Positions 1 to 7,790 of a DNA stretch of 64,000 nt are shown piece by piece. How positions within the stretch are numbered: the stretch's first letter is position 1; each line of letters starts with the position of its first letter. The translations under genes and the position numbers were made by a program. This DNA comes from an uncultured Treponema sp. (lineage in GTDB: Bacteria; Spirochaetota; Spirochaetia; Treponematales; Treponemataceae): contig CAMKEG010000001.1 of the NCBI GenBank assembly GCA_946411505.1, positions 1 to 64,000 of the forward strand, read 5' to 3'. The notes under the pieces were generated by a model, which made no database searches, was not told where the DNA came from, and saw only the letters and a program-made list of their open reading frames with translations.

Positions 1-47
1 CGCCGATGATAGTGCCCTTGCGGCGCGAAAGTAGGTGGCTGCCGGGC
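1..47 (+). rRNA. rrf: 5S ribosomal RNA, 3' end only (partial)
   Basis: The first 47 bases align by eye with the 3' third of bacterial 5S rRNA. The signature CGCCGATGATAGTG (loop E/helix IV region) is followed by GCGCGAAAGTAGG and then the 3' strand of helix I, GGCTGCCGGGC. The 5' part of the gene, and presumably the 16S and 23S genes, lie to the left of the window. A run of eight T follows directly, as expected at the end of an rRNA operon. Confidence 0.88.
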
Positions 48-60
48 TTTTTTTTGTTTA

Positions 61-99
61 AATCCCCGCCGGGCGCGGAGCGCGGCGGGGGATTTTTTT
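61..99 (+). terminator. Intrinsic terminator of the rRNA operon
   Basis: A G+C-rich inverted repeat (ATCCCCGCCG ... CGGCGGGGGAT, one extra G on the right arm) is followed by seven T. It sits 14 bases after the 5S 3' end and its own T run, so it probably backs up termination of the rRNA transcript. Confidence 0.75.
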
Positions 100-140
100 G
101 TCCGCCCGAAAAGTCTCGGGCTTGCGTCCGAGGCTTTCGT

Positions 141-318
141 GCCGCGTTATGGGCTTGCGAAGCCTTTTGGTTACAAACCGTTCGTTAGTTGTCTTCCCGA
201 CGCTTGGCGCGTAAGTAGGCAGGGAGCGGCCTTTGCCGTTCGCGCCGCTTGGTTCGGAACGGTATGGCAGGAAAAATATTTTCGCCGTGATTGAGTTTGC
301 GAAGCCGGAGGCTGCCGG
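141..318 (+). repeat. Degenerate repeat, copy 1 (5S-spacer repeat)
   Basis: This stretch is repeated about 445 bases downstream (585-764). Shared blocks in the same order are GCCGCGTTATGGGCTTG, GCGCGTAAGTAGG, GCCGTTCGCGCCGC, GGTTCGGAAC and GCGAAGCCGGAGGCTGCCGG. The last block and GCGCGTAAGTAGG resemble the 5S 3' end at 22-47, so the unit looks like a decayed duplication of 5S-end plus spacer DNA. I see no credible gene in bases 48-826; the ORFs listed there are low-complexity, Arg/Pro/Gly-rich shadows. Confidence 0.7.
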
Positions 319-328
319 GCTTTTTTTT
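297..328 (+). repeat. Echo of the 5S rRNA 3' end plus T-run
   Basis: TTTGCGAAGCCGGAGGCTGCCGGGC followed by eight T matches the last bases of the 5S gene at 24-55. A third copy of GGCTGCCGGGC with a T run lies at 506-525, and one without the T run at 755-764. These could act as weak terminators, or they may simply be remnants of 5S copies lost by recombination. Confidence 0.6.
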
Positions 329-390
329 GTCTTTTAGTCTTTTTTGCGGGCGGAGGCCTTTGCTTTTCAGCGGTCGTTCCGACTTCGGCA

Positions 391-416
391 GCCGCCTGCG
401 GCGGCCGCCTGCGGCG
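391..416 (+). repeat. 13-bp tandem duplication
   Basis: GCCGCCTGCGGCG occurs twice in direct succession within the non-coding 5S spacer. It is self-complementary and G+C-rich, so it could also fold. No function is evident. Confidence 0.6.
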
Positions 417-584
417 GCCCGCCCCGGGGCGGTCCGAGCCCGGTTTTATGGACGGGCCTAAAAAGCGCTGGCGCGCTTTTCTTCATGGCCCCTCCATTTT
501 GGGCAGGCTGCCGGGCTTTTTTTTTATTTAAAGGCTTGGAATGGTCGGAGGCCGAACTGTTTTTGCAAGCCCATGTGGCGCCGC

Positions 585-764
585 GCCGCGTTATGGGCTT
601 GTGGCAGTTTTTGGCCATAAAACTTTCGTTTGTTTTTCTTTCCTTCAATTTGCGCGTAAGTAGGTAGGGAGCGGCGGCAACGCCGTTCGCGCCGCTGGTT
701 CGGAACTGTATGGCCGGAAAATGTTTTGGCCTTGGCTGAAGTTTGCGAAGCCGGAGGCTGCCGG
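585..764 (+). repeat. Degenerate repeat, copy 2 (5S-spacer repeat)
   Basis: This is the second copy of the block at 141-318, with the same order of conserved words and many substitutions and small indels between them. It ends about 60 bases before the promoter of the DUF6273 lipoprotein gene. I see no intact reading frame conserved between the two copies, which argues against coding function. Confidence 0.7.
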
Positions 765-826
765 ATTGTGGCCTTGCTAACAATTTCCGCTTTTAGCATT
801 AATTTTCTCCTTTGCAAAATTTTCCC

Positions 827-856
827 TTGACAAATCCAGATGGGGGGGGGTATTAT
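827..856 (+). promoter_or_regulatory. Sigma-70 promoter with a 9-G homopolymer in the spacer
   Basis: A perfect -35 (TTGACA, 827-832) is followed by an 18-bp spacer that ends in nine consecutive G (842-850), then -10 TATTAT (851-856). Every other readable promoter in this window has a 17-bp spacer, so loss of one G would restore the local optimum. Poly-G tracts in promoters of T. pallidum tpr genes are a known phase-variation mechanism. Function here is inferred from that parallel. Confidence 0.75.
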
Positions 857-888
857 ATAGAAGAATAAATGTTTATCAGGAGAAAGCT

Positions 889-2088
889 ATGAAAAAGTTT
901 GGAAAAATTGCGGCGCTTGTTGCCGCGTTGGGAACCGCGCTCGCTCTTTGCGCCGTTTCTTGCAGCAATTCCAGCGACACGCCGACGCCTACTCCTACGC
1001 CGGCCGCGACTTACACCGTCACTTGCGGGTCGTTTGCGAACGGAAGCGTTGCCGCAAGCCCCGCCACTGCGGCAGAGGGAACGGAAATCACGCTGACAGC
1101 ATCCCCCGCGACCGGATATGAGCTTGCAACGCTGACGGTGACCGCCGCTGACTCAACCGCCGTCGCGACAAGCGGAAGCGGCAACACTCGGACGTTCACC
1201 ATGCCCGCAAAAGATGTCACTGTGACCGCGGCATTCTCGGTAATTGGCGAATACAAAAAGGTGGACACGGAAACAATAAACGGAAAAACCTACGACCTAG
1301 TCACCTTCGGCCTGTGGCCGCAAACAATTAAGGCGGACAGCGTTACGGTAAACGAAAGCGTGACTGAAACCCACGGCGCCTTTACCTACTGCAAGGGAAG
1401 CGACGGCGAGTGGTACGTCAAGCAGGCCGAAAAATGGTTCAAGGTGGAGCCGATAAAGTGGCGCGTGCTTTCGGAAAACTATTTCGGCGCAAAGTTGTTG
1501 CTTGCCGAAAGCATTTTGACAGGCGGCATGTATTACCTGAACGAATACGACCGCGGCACAGTCTGCGCCAACAACTACAAGTATTCCACAATCCGCGCCT
1601 GGCTTAACGGCTCTTACGAAGCGGACGACACGCAGGCGACTACGCATGACGGAAAGGGCTTTTTGCAAAGCGCCTTTACCGCCGCGCAGCGGGCCGCGAT
1701 ACCGGCGACAACCGTTGACAACAGCGCCGCGAGCACGACTGACGTCAGCGGAACCATTGCTCAAGTCGACGAAAGCCACGCCTGCGCCAACACAATCGAC
1801 AAAATCTTTTTGCTGAGCGAAAAGGAGGTTACGACAAGCGCCTACGGCTTTGACGTTTATTACGCTAGAGGAACGGGCAACAAGCGCATCCGCGCGACAA
1901 CGGACTTTGCCAAGGCCACAGGCGCGGACGGTTTGTGGTGGCTGCGCTCTCCCACCAAAGGTTTTGGCGTCCGCGCGAACTGCGTCAACGACGATGGCGG
2001 CGTCAAAGAGGGCGATAGCCACTACGGCTTCGGCTCCTACGTAGACCGCTATCGCGGTGTTGTGCCGGCTTTGTCCATTGCGAATTAG
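889..2088 (+). CDS. DUF6273 surface lipoprotein, probably phase-variable
   Basis: The 399-residue protein starts with a lipoprotein signal peptide whose lipobox ends ...AVSC (Cys about 25). A Thr-Pro linker (TPTPTPTP) follows. Residues about 40-117 resemble the bacterial repeat domain found in InlB-like surface proteins (YTVTCGSFANGSV, PATGYELATLTV, FTMPAKDVTVTAAF). The C-terminal two thirds is a DUF6273-type domain: FGLWPQT, IKWRVLSE, STIRAWLNGS, LWWLRSP and a terminal GVVPAL. The molecular role of this domain is not established; display on the outer membrane or periplasmic face is inferred. An AGGAGA Shine-Dalgarno sits five bases before ATG. The gene stands alone between the rRNA operon and the convergent cyclase gene, with only four bases to the latter. 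Its promoter contains the G9 tract, so expression may switch by slipped-strand mispairing. Confidence 0.85.
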   Translation: MKKFGKIAALVAALGTALALCAVSCSNSSDTPTPTPTPAATYTVTCGSFANGSVAASPATAAEGTEITLTASPATGYELATLTVTAADSTAVATSGSGNTRTFTMPAKDVTVTAAFSVIGEYKKVDTETINGKTYDLVTFGLWPQTIKADSVTVNESVTETHGAFTYCKGSDGEWYVKQAEKWFKVEPIKWRVLSENYFGAKLLLAESILTGGMYYLNEYDRGTVCANNYKYSTIRAWLNGSYEADDTQATTHDGKGFLQSAFTAAQRAAIPATTVDNSAASTTDVSGTIAQVDESHACANTIDKIFLLSEKEVTTSAYGFDVYYARGTGNKRIRATTDFAKATGADGLWWLRSPTKGFGVRANCVNDDGGVKEGDSHYGFGSYVDRYRGVVPALSIAN

Positions 2089-2092
2089 CCTC

Positions 2093-4975
2093 TTACTTCG
2101 TCTGCATTGTATACACGCCGTCCCAGACTTCGGGGATGCCGTCTTTGATGAAGTCGGAGCAGCGTTGGGAGAAGACTGCGCTTGAGGCGTCGGTGGCGTA
2201 AAGCTCGGCGGCCATGTCAAAGTATTTTTTTGCTTCCTCCAGTTCCGACTGCGGCTTTTGGTAGCCGGGCGAAGAGCTTCCCTTCATGTAATAGTCCATT
2301 CCCTTGTTGAAAATGGCGGCTGCCTTAAGTTGCGCGTCGCCCAACTTGTTCCTAAAGCCCAGAATATTGAAGATGCGCACTGGCTTTTCAACGTTGATTA
2401 CGCGGACCGCGTCAAAACTGCGGGTGACGATTTCTTCGGCGCGGCTGGACTTTTGCAAAAGTTCGTAGGTGCTTTGCGAACATATTATCCATGAGCCGTA
2501 AACCTTGTTGGTTCCTTCAAGGCGCGACGCGAGGTTCACGTTGTTTCCCATAATCGTGTAGTTGAGCTTTTTTTCGGTTCCCATGTTGCCTACGACCATG
2601 CGGCCGCTGTTGAGGCCAACTCGCGACTGCAAGAGCATTGGAATCCAGCCGTTGGAATTGTATTCGGCGACGTAGGCCAAATACTTTTTGGTCTGCTCGT
2701 CGCTCCAGTTTTCCTCGGCGGCGACTTCCTTCCAAGGCCGCTCGGCGCACTTGGCGTATTTGAATTCCTTGTAAAATTCCTTGTTGATTTTTTCTTCGGC
2801 CTCGCGCATTTTGATTGCGGCCGCGCATGAGTGGAAGGCGTGGTCCGGGTCGTCGATAGGCGCGCCGAAGAAGGACACGATTTCGTCGCCGACATATTTG
2901 TCAATAGTTCCCTGTTCGCTTTGAATCGCGTCGCTAAGCGCGCCCAAGTAGTTGTTGAGGGCCGCGACCAATTGCTCGGCGCCGCGCTCCTCGCCGTTGA
3001 TGTTGTTGACGATTTCCGTGAATTTGGAAAATTTCCGCACGTCGCTGAATAGCGCGGTCAGCTCCTTGTTGTCGCCGCCTACTTGCGCGTATTTGGGGTT
3101 TTGGATGATTTGCTCTACGACTTCCGGCGCGACATATGCTCCGAACTTTGACTTAATCAAGGCGCGTTCCTTTTCGTTGGAGGCGAAGCGCAAAATCATC
3201 AATGTAAGGTAGGCGCTAAATTCAATCAAGACGGCCGCGACAATTGGAATGTAGACGCCAAAAAGCGTCATCATCAAAACTGCGGCGACTATTGAAAGCG
3301 CGATTATCAGTCCGCCCGTTATGTTTTGAATGGACGGCTTTGCCTTTGCCGTGGCGAGCGTGAAAATGAAAAAGAGAAGCGCGGCGACTCCGATTGCCCA
3401 CCAGGAGGAAAGAGGCGTTATGAACTGGCCGCTTGTGATTGTGTTGTAGACGTTTGCGTGCGTTCCAACGTTGGGGTAGTAGTTCTTGAAAGGCGTGTTT
3501 CCCAAATCGGTGGAGCCTGTGGCCATGTTTCCAATGATGCAAAACGCTCCGTTCAATTTTTTTTGGATTCCGTCAAAGGTGTCCAAATACAATTCCGTCA
3601 AGCTTTTTATGCCGTCAAATGTTTCGTCAAAAAAAGCGGAAATGGACTGCGCGTCTTGCGAGTCGATGGCTCCCGTTCCCAAGAGGCTTTCGACGGCCAC
3701 TTGGATTTCCGATTGGTATGGACCCGTATAAAAATTTTGGACGCGCTTGAAAAAGTCTTTCCGCGCCTCAAAGTAGGCCGCCTGCAATTCCTGGACGCTT
3801 TCTCCCATCGCCGACTCGCTTGCAACCAAGTTTCCGTCGATGTCGTAGCCGTTCAAGTTGTCAAATATGTAGGAGCGAAAATTTTTAATGTATTCCCAAT
3901 CCTCAAAAATTGCCTGGACTTCCGCGTTGTATGAAAGGGGGGCGCCTTCGGCGTCGGTCAAGGAAATCCGTGTCAATTCCGCCAAATTGTTCAGCAGCGC
4001 CTTTTCGCATTCGCCGAGCTGGTTTATTATCATGACGCTTTCATGCTTGAAGCTGTCAACGTATTCTCCCGGCGCCCAATGGACAAACATGCAGCCGTTT
4101 TTGTCAAGCGGAATTTTTATGTCGCCGCGCGTTCCGTCTTTCTTGAGCGCGTCATGCAGGATGAGCGTCCTTCTTGTCCTTGTGATTTCCTTTGCGTCAA
4201 GTTCTTTTAAAAGAGGGGCGAACACAAGCTGGCCCAAATAGCCGCCTTCTTGCTTGTTCAGAAGCTCGACGCGGCGGCGGGTTCCGTCCTTGTCTACAAT
4301 GATGTTGGTGAAGCCCGCGCCGGCGGCCATTTGGACAAAGCGATGATGGGCGGGCGAAAAGCCTTGCGCGGTTCCGTTGATTTTGTTTTCCGCGTCGTTT
4401 CCCTTTTTTATCAAGTCGTTTTTGTCGTCGATGCCATTTATCAAAAAGCGGCGGCGGGCGTATTCGTCGTCTTCCTCGCTTACGGAAACGATTTGCTCTT
4501 TGTTAATCGTGAGCCAAGTGTTGCCGAAAAATTGGACGGCCTTTGAAAAGAATTCATCGTTGTCGCGGAATACTTCCGCCGCGATTTTGGCGCCTTCGCT
4601 TGTTCCCGCCTTTTCCTTTAAAAGCTGGGCGTCGTCGGGATTGACGGCCACTTTTGACAGGGAAAGGTATTCGATATCGAAGACGGCGGTCCTGGCTCCG
4701 ACTTCCCGCAAGCGCAAAAGTACGTCGGCGATTATGTCGCGGCTCCAAGGCCAGGGACCAAGCTTGTCGAGCGAGGCGTCGTCGACTTCCACAAGCGCCA
4801 AGTCAGCGGCTTTTTCCGTTATCGGCTTTGTGGCCAAGAAAATGTCGTAAACGCGAAGCTCGAATTTTTGCAAAAGGCCCGCGCCTGAAAATATTGACCA
4901 CAACGCCGTCGTTGCGGCGACCGCGGCAAGGGCGGACTTGATTCCGCCTGTCTTAACTTTGACTTTCTTTTCCAT
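2093..4975 (-). CDS. CHASE2-domain class III adenylate/guanylate cyclase
   Basis: A membrane-bound nucleotide cyclase that would make cAMP or cGMP from an ATP/GTP substrate. The start chosen is MEKKVKVK, residue 52 of the listed ORF, because upstream residues are not signal-like and the ATG lies at the predicted +1. Layout in the 960-residue protein: N-terminal membrane anchor, large extracytoplasmic CHASE2 sensor (about 35-400), three closely spaced membrane helices (about 525-600), then the cyclase catalytic domain. Metal-binding Asp residues are visible in FSDVRKFS (about 640) and KYVGDEIVSFFGAP (about 695). GLNSG and NVNLASRLEG complete the fold. An unusual charged insert of about 45 residues separates the second Asp motif from GLNSG. 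The C-terminal helical tail may be TPR-like. No effector is visible nearby, so substrate and signal are unknown. Confidence 0.88.
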   Translation of the reverse strand: MEKKVKVKTGGIKSALAAVAATTALWSIFSGAGLLQKFELRVYDIFLATKPITEKAADLALVEVDDASLDKLGPWPWSRDIIADVLLRLREVGARTAVFDIEYLSLSKVAVNPDDAQLLKEKAGTSEGAKIAAEVFRDNDEFFSKAVQFFGNTWLTINKEQIVSVSEEDDEYARRRFLINGIDDKNDLIKKGNDAENKINGTAQGFSPAHHRFVQMAAGAGFTNIIVDKDGTRRRVELLNKQEGGYLGQLVFAPLLKELDAKEITRTRRTLILHDALKKDGTRGDIKIPLDKNGCMFVHWAPGEYVDSFKHESVMIINQLGECEKALLNNLAELTRISLTDAEGAPLSYNAEVQAIFEDWEYIKNFRSYIFDNLNGYDIDGNLVASESAMGESVQELQAAYFEARKDFFKRVQNFYTGPYQSEIQVAVESLLGTGAIDSQDAQSISAFFDETFDGIKSLTELYLDTFDGIQKKLNGAFCIIGNMATGSTDLGNTPFKNYYPNVGTHANVYNTITSGQFITPLSSWWAIGVAALLFFIFTLATAKAKPSIQNITGGLIIALSIVAAVLMMTLFGVYIPIVAAVLIEFSAYLTLMILRFASNEKERALIKSKFGAYVAPEVVEQIIQNPKYAQVGGDNKELTALFSDVRKFSKFTEIVNNINGEERGAEQLVAALNNYLGALSDAIQSEQGTIDKYVGDEIVSFFGAPIDDPDHAFHSCAAAIKMREAEEKINKEFYKEFKYAKCAERPWKEVAAEENWSDEQTKKYLAYVAEYNSNGWIPMLLQSRVGLNSGRMVVGNMGTEKKLNYTIMGNNVNLASRLEGTNKVYGSWIICSQSTYELLQKSSRAEEIVTRSFDAVRVINVEKPVRIFNILGFRNKLGDAQLKAAAIFNKGMDYYMKGSSSPGYQKPQSELEEAKKYFDMAAELYATDASSAVFSQRCSDFIKDGIPEVWDGVYTMQTK

Positions 4976-4981
4976 AAAAAA

Positions 4982-5014
4982 ATTATAGCCTAAATTCCAA
5001 ATTTGCGCTATAAT
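4982..5014. promoter_or_regulatory. Divergent -10 elements giving leaderless starts on both sides
   Basis: On the minus strand TATAAT (4987-4982) ends six bases before the cyclase ATG. On the plus strand TATAAT (5009-5014) ends seven bases before the aminotransferase ATG at 5022. In both cases +1 would fall on or next to the A of the start codon, and neither gene has a Shine-Dalgarno. The -35 positions are weak. The plus-strand -10 is preceded by TTTGCGC, a context shared with other promoters here. Confidence 0.55.
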
Positions 5015-5021
5015 ATTTGGC

Positions 5022-6248
5022 ATGATTTCTGCATATTTTAAAAATCTTCTTAACGACAAAACCGCCTCCGCGATTAGAAAAATGTTCGAGGAGGGAAAAA
5101 TCTTAAAGGCAAAATATGGAGCCGACAAGGTTTACGACTTTAGCTTGGGAAACCCCGACCTTGACCCGCCGCAAGAAGTCCTTGACGCGATAAAGGAAGT
5201 CGCCGCCGACACCAGCCACGGCGCCCACGGATATATGTCCAACGCCGGCTACGACGACTGCCGCGCCGCGATGGCCCAAAAAGAAAGCCAAGAGCAGGGC
5301 GTAAATGTCGACCCTTCTTGCGTTATTATGACGGTGGGCGCGGCCTCGGCGATTTCTTCCGTAATAAAGGCCCTTATAATGCCCGGCGAGGAAGTCCTTG
5401 TTCCGTCCCCGTTTTTTGCCGAATACACGCATTACGCCCACAACCACGGCGGCGTCCTTGTTCCCGTTCCGACAAAAAAAGACTTTTCGCTTGACGTGGA
5501 CGCGATAAAGGCCGCGCTCAACAAAAAGACTGTCGCGGTGATTATAAACTCGCCCAACAATCCGACCGGAAAAATTTATTCCGCCGCCGAAATCCGCGAG
5601 CTTTGTTCCGCGCTAAAGGAATTTGGAAAGGCCAACGGCCGCTATCCCTACTTGATTTGCGACGAGCCGTACCGCGCGATTGTCTACGACAATGTCGAAG
5701 TTCCGCCGGTGTTCCCCGAATACGAATACTCATGTGTTGTCACAAGCTTTGCCAAAAATTTAAGCTTGCCCGGCGAGCGCGTGGGCTACATTTGCGTAAA
5801 CCCCGCAAATCCCGAAAAGGCGGAATTTGTCGCGGCGGCCACGATGGCCTTTAGAATTTCCGGCTGCGTCAACGCTCCGGCCTTTTTCCAAAAGGTCGTC
5901 GCCAAAAGCTGGAACGCGCCGGTCGACTATTCCTCTTACTTAAAGAGGCGAAACTTATTGATGGAAGTTTTGGACAACGCGGGAATCGAGTACGTGAAGC
6001 CCCAAGGCGCCTTTTACATTTTCGCCAAAGTTCCGCCCGCCTTTGGCGACGACGATTCGGCCTTTGTCGAGGTTTTGGAAAAGAACTTGATTTTGTGCGC
6101 GCCCGGAAAAGGCTTTGGAATGAAGGGCTATTTTAGAATAGCCTATTGCGTTCCTGAAAAGACAATCGTAAATTCCAGGGAAGCCTTTTACAAGGCCGCC
6201 CATAGCAGCGGCAAGATAATCGCTGGCAAGCCCAAAAGTGTTTGCTAG
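5022..6248 (+). CDS. PLP-dependent class I/II aminotransferase
   Basis: A cytoplasmic transaminase of 408 residues. The fold-type I landmarks are present: NPTGKIYS (substrate and cofactor region), CDEPYR (Asp contacting the PLP nitrogen), and SFAKNLSLPGERVGY, whose Lys forms the Schiff base with pyridoxal phosphate. Length and motifs suit the aspartate/aromatic aminotransferase group; a comparable T. pallidum gene is annotated as aspartate aminotransferase, but substrate cannot be assigned from sequence alone. The ATG is immediately preceded by a -10 box, suggesting a leaderless mRNA. Its stop codon lies at the edge of the structured element leading into glgA, 69 bases before that gene. Confidence 0.9.
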   Translation: MISAYFKNLLNDKTASAIRKMFEEGKILKAKYGADKVYDFSLGNPDLDPPQEVLDAIKEVAADTSHGAHGYMSNAGYDDCRAAMAQKESQEQGVNVDPSCVIMTVGAASAISSVIKALIMPGEEVLVPSPFFAEYTHYAHNHGGVLVPVPTKKDFSLDVDAIKAALNKKTVAVIINSPNNPTGKIYSAAEIRELCSALKEFGKANGRYPYLICDEPYRAIVYDNVEVPPVFPEYEYSCVVTSFAKNLSLPGERVGYICVNPANPEKAEFVAAATMAFRISGCVNAPAFFQKVVAKSWNAPVDYSSYLKRRNLLMEVLDNAGIEYVKPQGAFYIFAKVPPAFGDDDSAFVEVLEKNLILCAPGKGFGMKGYFRIAYCVPEKTIVNSREAFYKAAHSSGKIIAGKPKSVC

Positions 6249-6249
6249 C

Positions 6250-6299
6250 CGCATAAGCCGCAACATTCGCGCTCGCAACCAAGCTCGCGCGAACAGCGG
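6250..6299 (+). promoter_or_regulatory. Structured leader element, copy A (upstream of glgA)
   Basis: A 50-nt element sits between the aminotransferase stop and the glgA ribosome-binding site. It folds as an outer stem CCGC/GCGG (6258-6261 with 6296-6299), an internal loop AACA/CA, an inner stem TTCGCGC/GCGCGAA (6266-6272 with 6287-6293) and a 14-nt loop. A copy with no length change lies before ligA (52316-52365); 41 of 50 positions match, and one base pair in each stem changes in a compensatory way. This supports selection on pairing, as RNA or as a DNA palindrome. Confidence 0.6.
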
Positions 6300-6317
6300 T
6301 AATATTTTGGAGGTTCT

Positions 6318-7784
6318 ATGAAAATTTTAATGGTAAGTTCTGAGGCGGTTCCTTTTGCAAAGACAGGCGGTTTGGCCGACGCGGTGAGCGCGCTTTCAAT
6401 CGCTTTGACCAATATGGGCCACGAAGTGAAAATCGTGATTCCCCGCTACTATAAAATAGACAGAAAGACGCTCACGCCGCTTGCGGGCGCCATGGGAGTC
6501 GGCGTTGGCGGAGGCGAGGCTTGGACGGAAGTTTACAAGACCAAAATGCCCGGCTGTCCCAAGTGCGAGGTCTTTTTCATCGACCACGAGCAGAGCTTTG
6601 GCCGCGACGGAATTTACGGCGTTCCGGGCGAGACCGACTTTCACGACAACCCATACCGCTTTTCAATCCTTTGCCACGGCGCCTTCCAGCTTTGCCGAAA
6701 AATCAATTGGATGCCCGACATCATCCACGCTCACGACTGGTCGGCCGCGCTGGCCTTGGCGCTTTTAAAGCACGTTTACCGCTGGCAGGATTTTGGAAAC
6801 ACGGCCGGCGTTCTTTCAATCCACAACTTGGGCTACCAAGGCCAGTATTCCAAGGACAGTTTTCCCGCGCTGGGAATCGACTGGGGCCTTTACTACGGAG
6901 CGGGCTTTGAGCGAAACGGAGCGATAAACTTTTTGCAGGCCGGCATTTCTTGCGCCGACATGATAACGACCGTTTCTCCGACATACGCGCGCGAAATCCA
7001 AACGCCAGAAGGCGGCTTTGGAATGGACGGCCTTTTGCGCGTGCGAAGCGACGTAGTGAAGGGCATCCTTAACGGCTGCGACTTAAAGGCATGGAATCCC
7101 GCCGTTGACAAAAAAATTCCGGCCACATATTCCGTTAAGAGCATGAAGGGAAAGGCCGTCTGCAAGGCGGAATTGCAAAAGCAGTTTGGGCTGCCCGTAA
7201 ATCCAAACATTCCGATTTTTGGCGTGGTGACCCGCTTGGTCGACCAAAAGGGAATCGCCGAGCTTTTCGCGCCGACATACGGCTGCGTCTACAGCCTTTG
7301 CGCCAACATGGACATTCAGTTTGTGGTCCTTGGATCGGGCGAGTCTTGGTGCGAGAACGAAATCAACGTCTTGCAGTCAAAGCTTCCCAACTTCCGCGCC
7401 TACATCGGCTACAACGACGCGCTCAGCCACCTTATCGAAGCCGGAAGCGATTTCTTTGTCATGCCCAGCCACTATGAGCCTTGCGGCCTTAACCAAATCT
7501 ACTCGCTTATTTACGGAACGCTTCCGATTGTCCGCAACACCGGCGGCTTGGCGGACACCGTTCAAAACTACAACGAGCGGACAGGCGAGGGAACCGGCTT
7601 TATGTTCGACGCGATAAGCCCCAGCGCTGTTTACAACACAATCGGCTGGGCGGTTTACGCCTACTACAACAAAAAGGACCACATCAAGAAAATGCAGGAG
7701 CGCGGAATGAAGAGCGTCTTTAGCTGGGAAGACTCCGCCAAGCAGTACCTCGACGTTTATGACGAGGCTTTGGCAAGGAAGTAG
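6318..7784 (+). CDS. glgA: Glycogen (starch) synthase
   Basis: A GT5-family ADP-glucose:glucan glucosyltransferase that elongates alpha-1,4-glucan for glycogen storage. The N-terminus MKILMVSSEAVPFAKTGGLAD contains the KTGGL motif that binds the ADP-glucose diphosphate. HAHDWSAAL and SIHNLGYQG follow in the GT-B N-domain, and the C-domain carries EPCGLNQIYSL and the TGGLADTV signature. At 488 residues it matches the bacterial GlgA length (about 477). A strong GGAGG Shine-Dalgarno precedes the ATG. No other glycogen genes are in the window. The convergent beta-propeller gene ends six bases beyond the stop, and no terminator is visible between them. Confidence 0.95.
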   Translation: MKILMVSSEAVPFAKTGGLADAVSALSIALTNMGHEVKIVIPRYYKIDRKTLTPLAGAMGVGVGGGEAWTEVYKTKMPGCPKCEVFFIDHEQSFGRDGIYGVPGETDFHDNPYRFSILCHGAFQLCRKINWMPDIIHAHDWSAALALALLKHVYRWQDFGNTAGVLSIHNLGYQGQYSKDSFPALGIDWGLYYGAGFERNGAINFLQAGISCADMITTVSPTYAREIQTPEGGFGMDGLLRVRSDVVKGILNGCDLKAWNPAVDKKIPATYSVKSMKGKAVCKAELQKQFGLPVNPNIPIFGVVTRLVDQKGIAELFAPTYGCVYSLCANMDIQFVVLGSGESWCENEINVLQSKLPNFRAYIGYNDALSHLIEAGSDFFVMPSHYEPCGLNQIYSLIYGTLPIVRNTGGLADTVQNYNERTGEGTGFMFDAISPSAVYNTIGWAVYAYYNKKDHIKKMQERGMKSVFSWEDSAKQYLDVYDEALARK

Positions 7785-7790
7785 AGGCTG

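Noticed and set aside
344-783. Overlapping ORFs (344-667 plus, 367-783 minus) in the 5S spacer
   Set aside because: They lie in the degenerate 5S-spacer repeats, have no ribosome-binding site, are low-complexity, and are not conserved between the two repeat copies.
1-826. Possible integron cassette array (repeats with GGCTGCCGGGC boundaries)
   Set aside because: The boundary sequence is the 5S rRNA 3' end, not an attC site; no paired R box sequences or cassette ORFs are present.
7785-7790. Terminator between glgA and the convergent propeller gene
   Set aside because: Only six bases separate the stops and no hairpin with a T run is visible in or around them.
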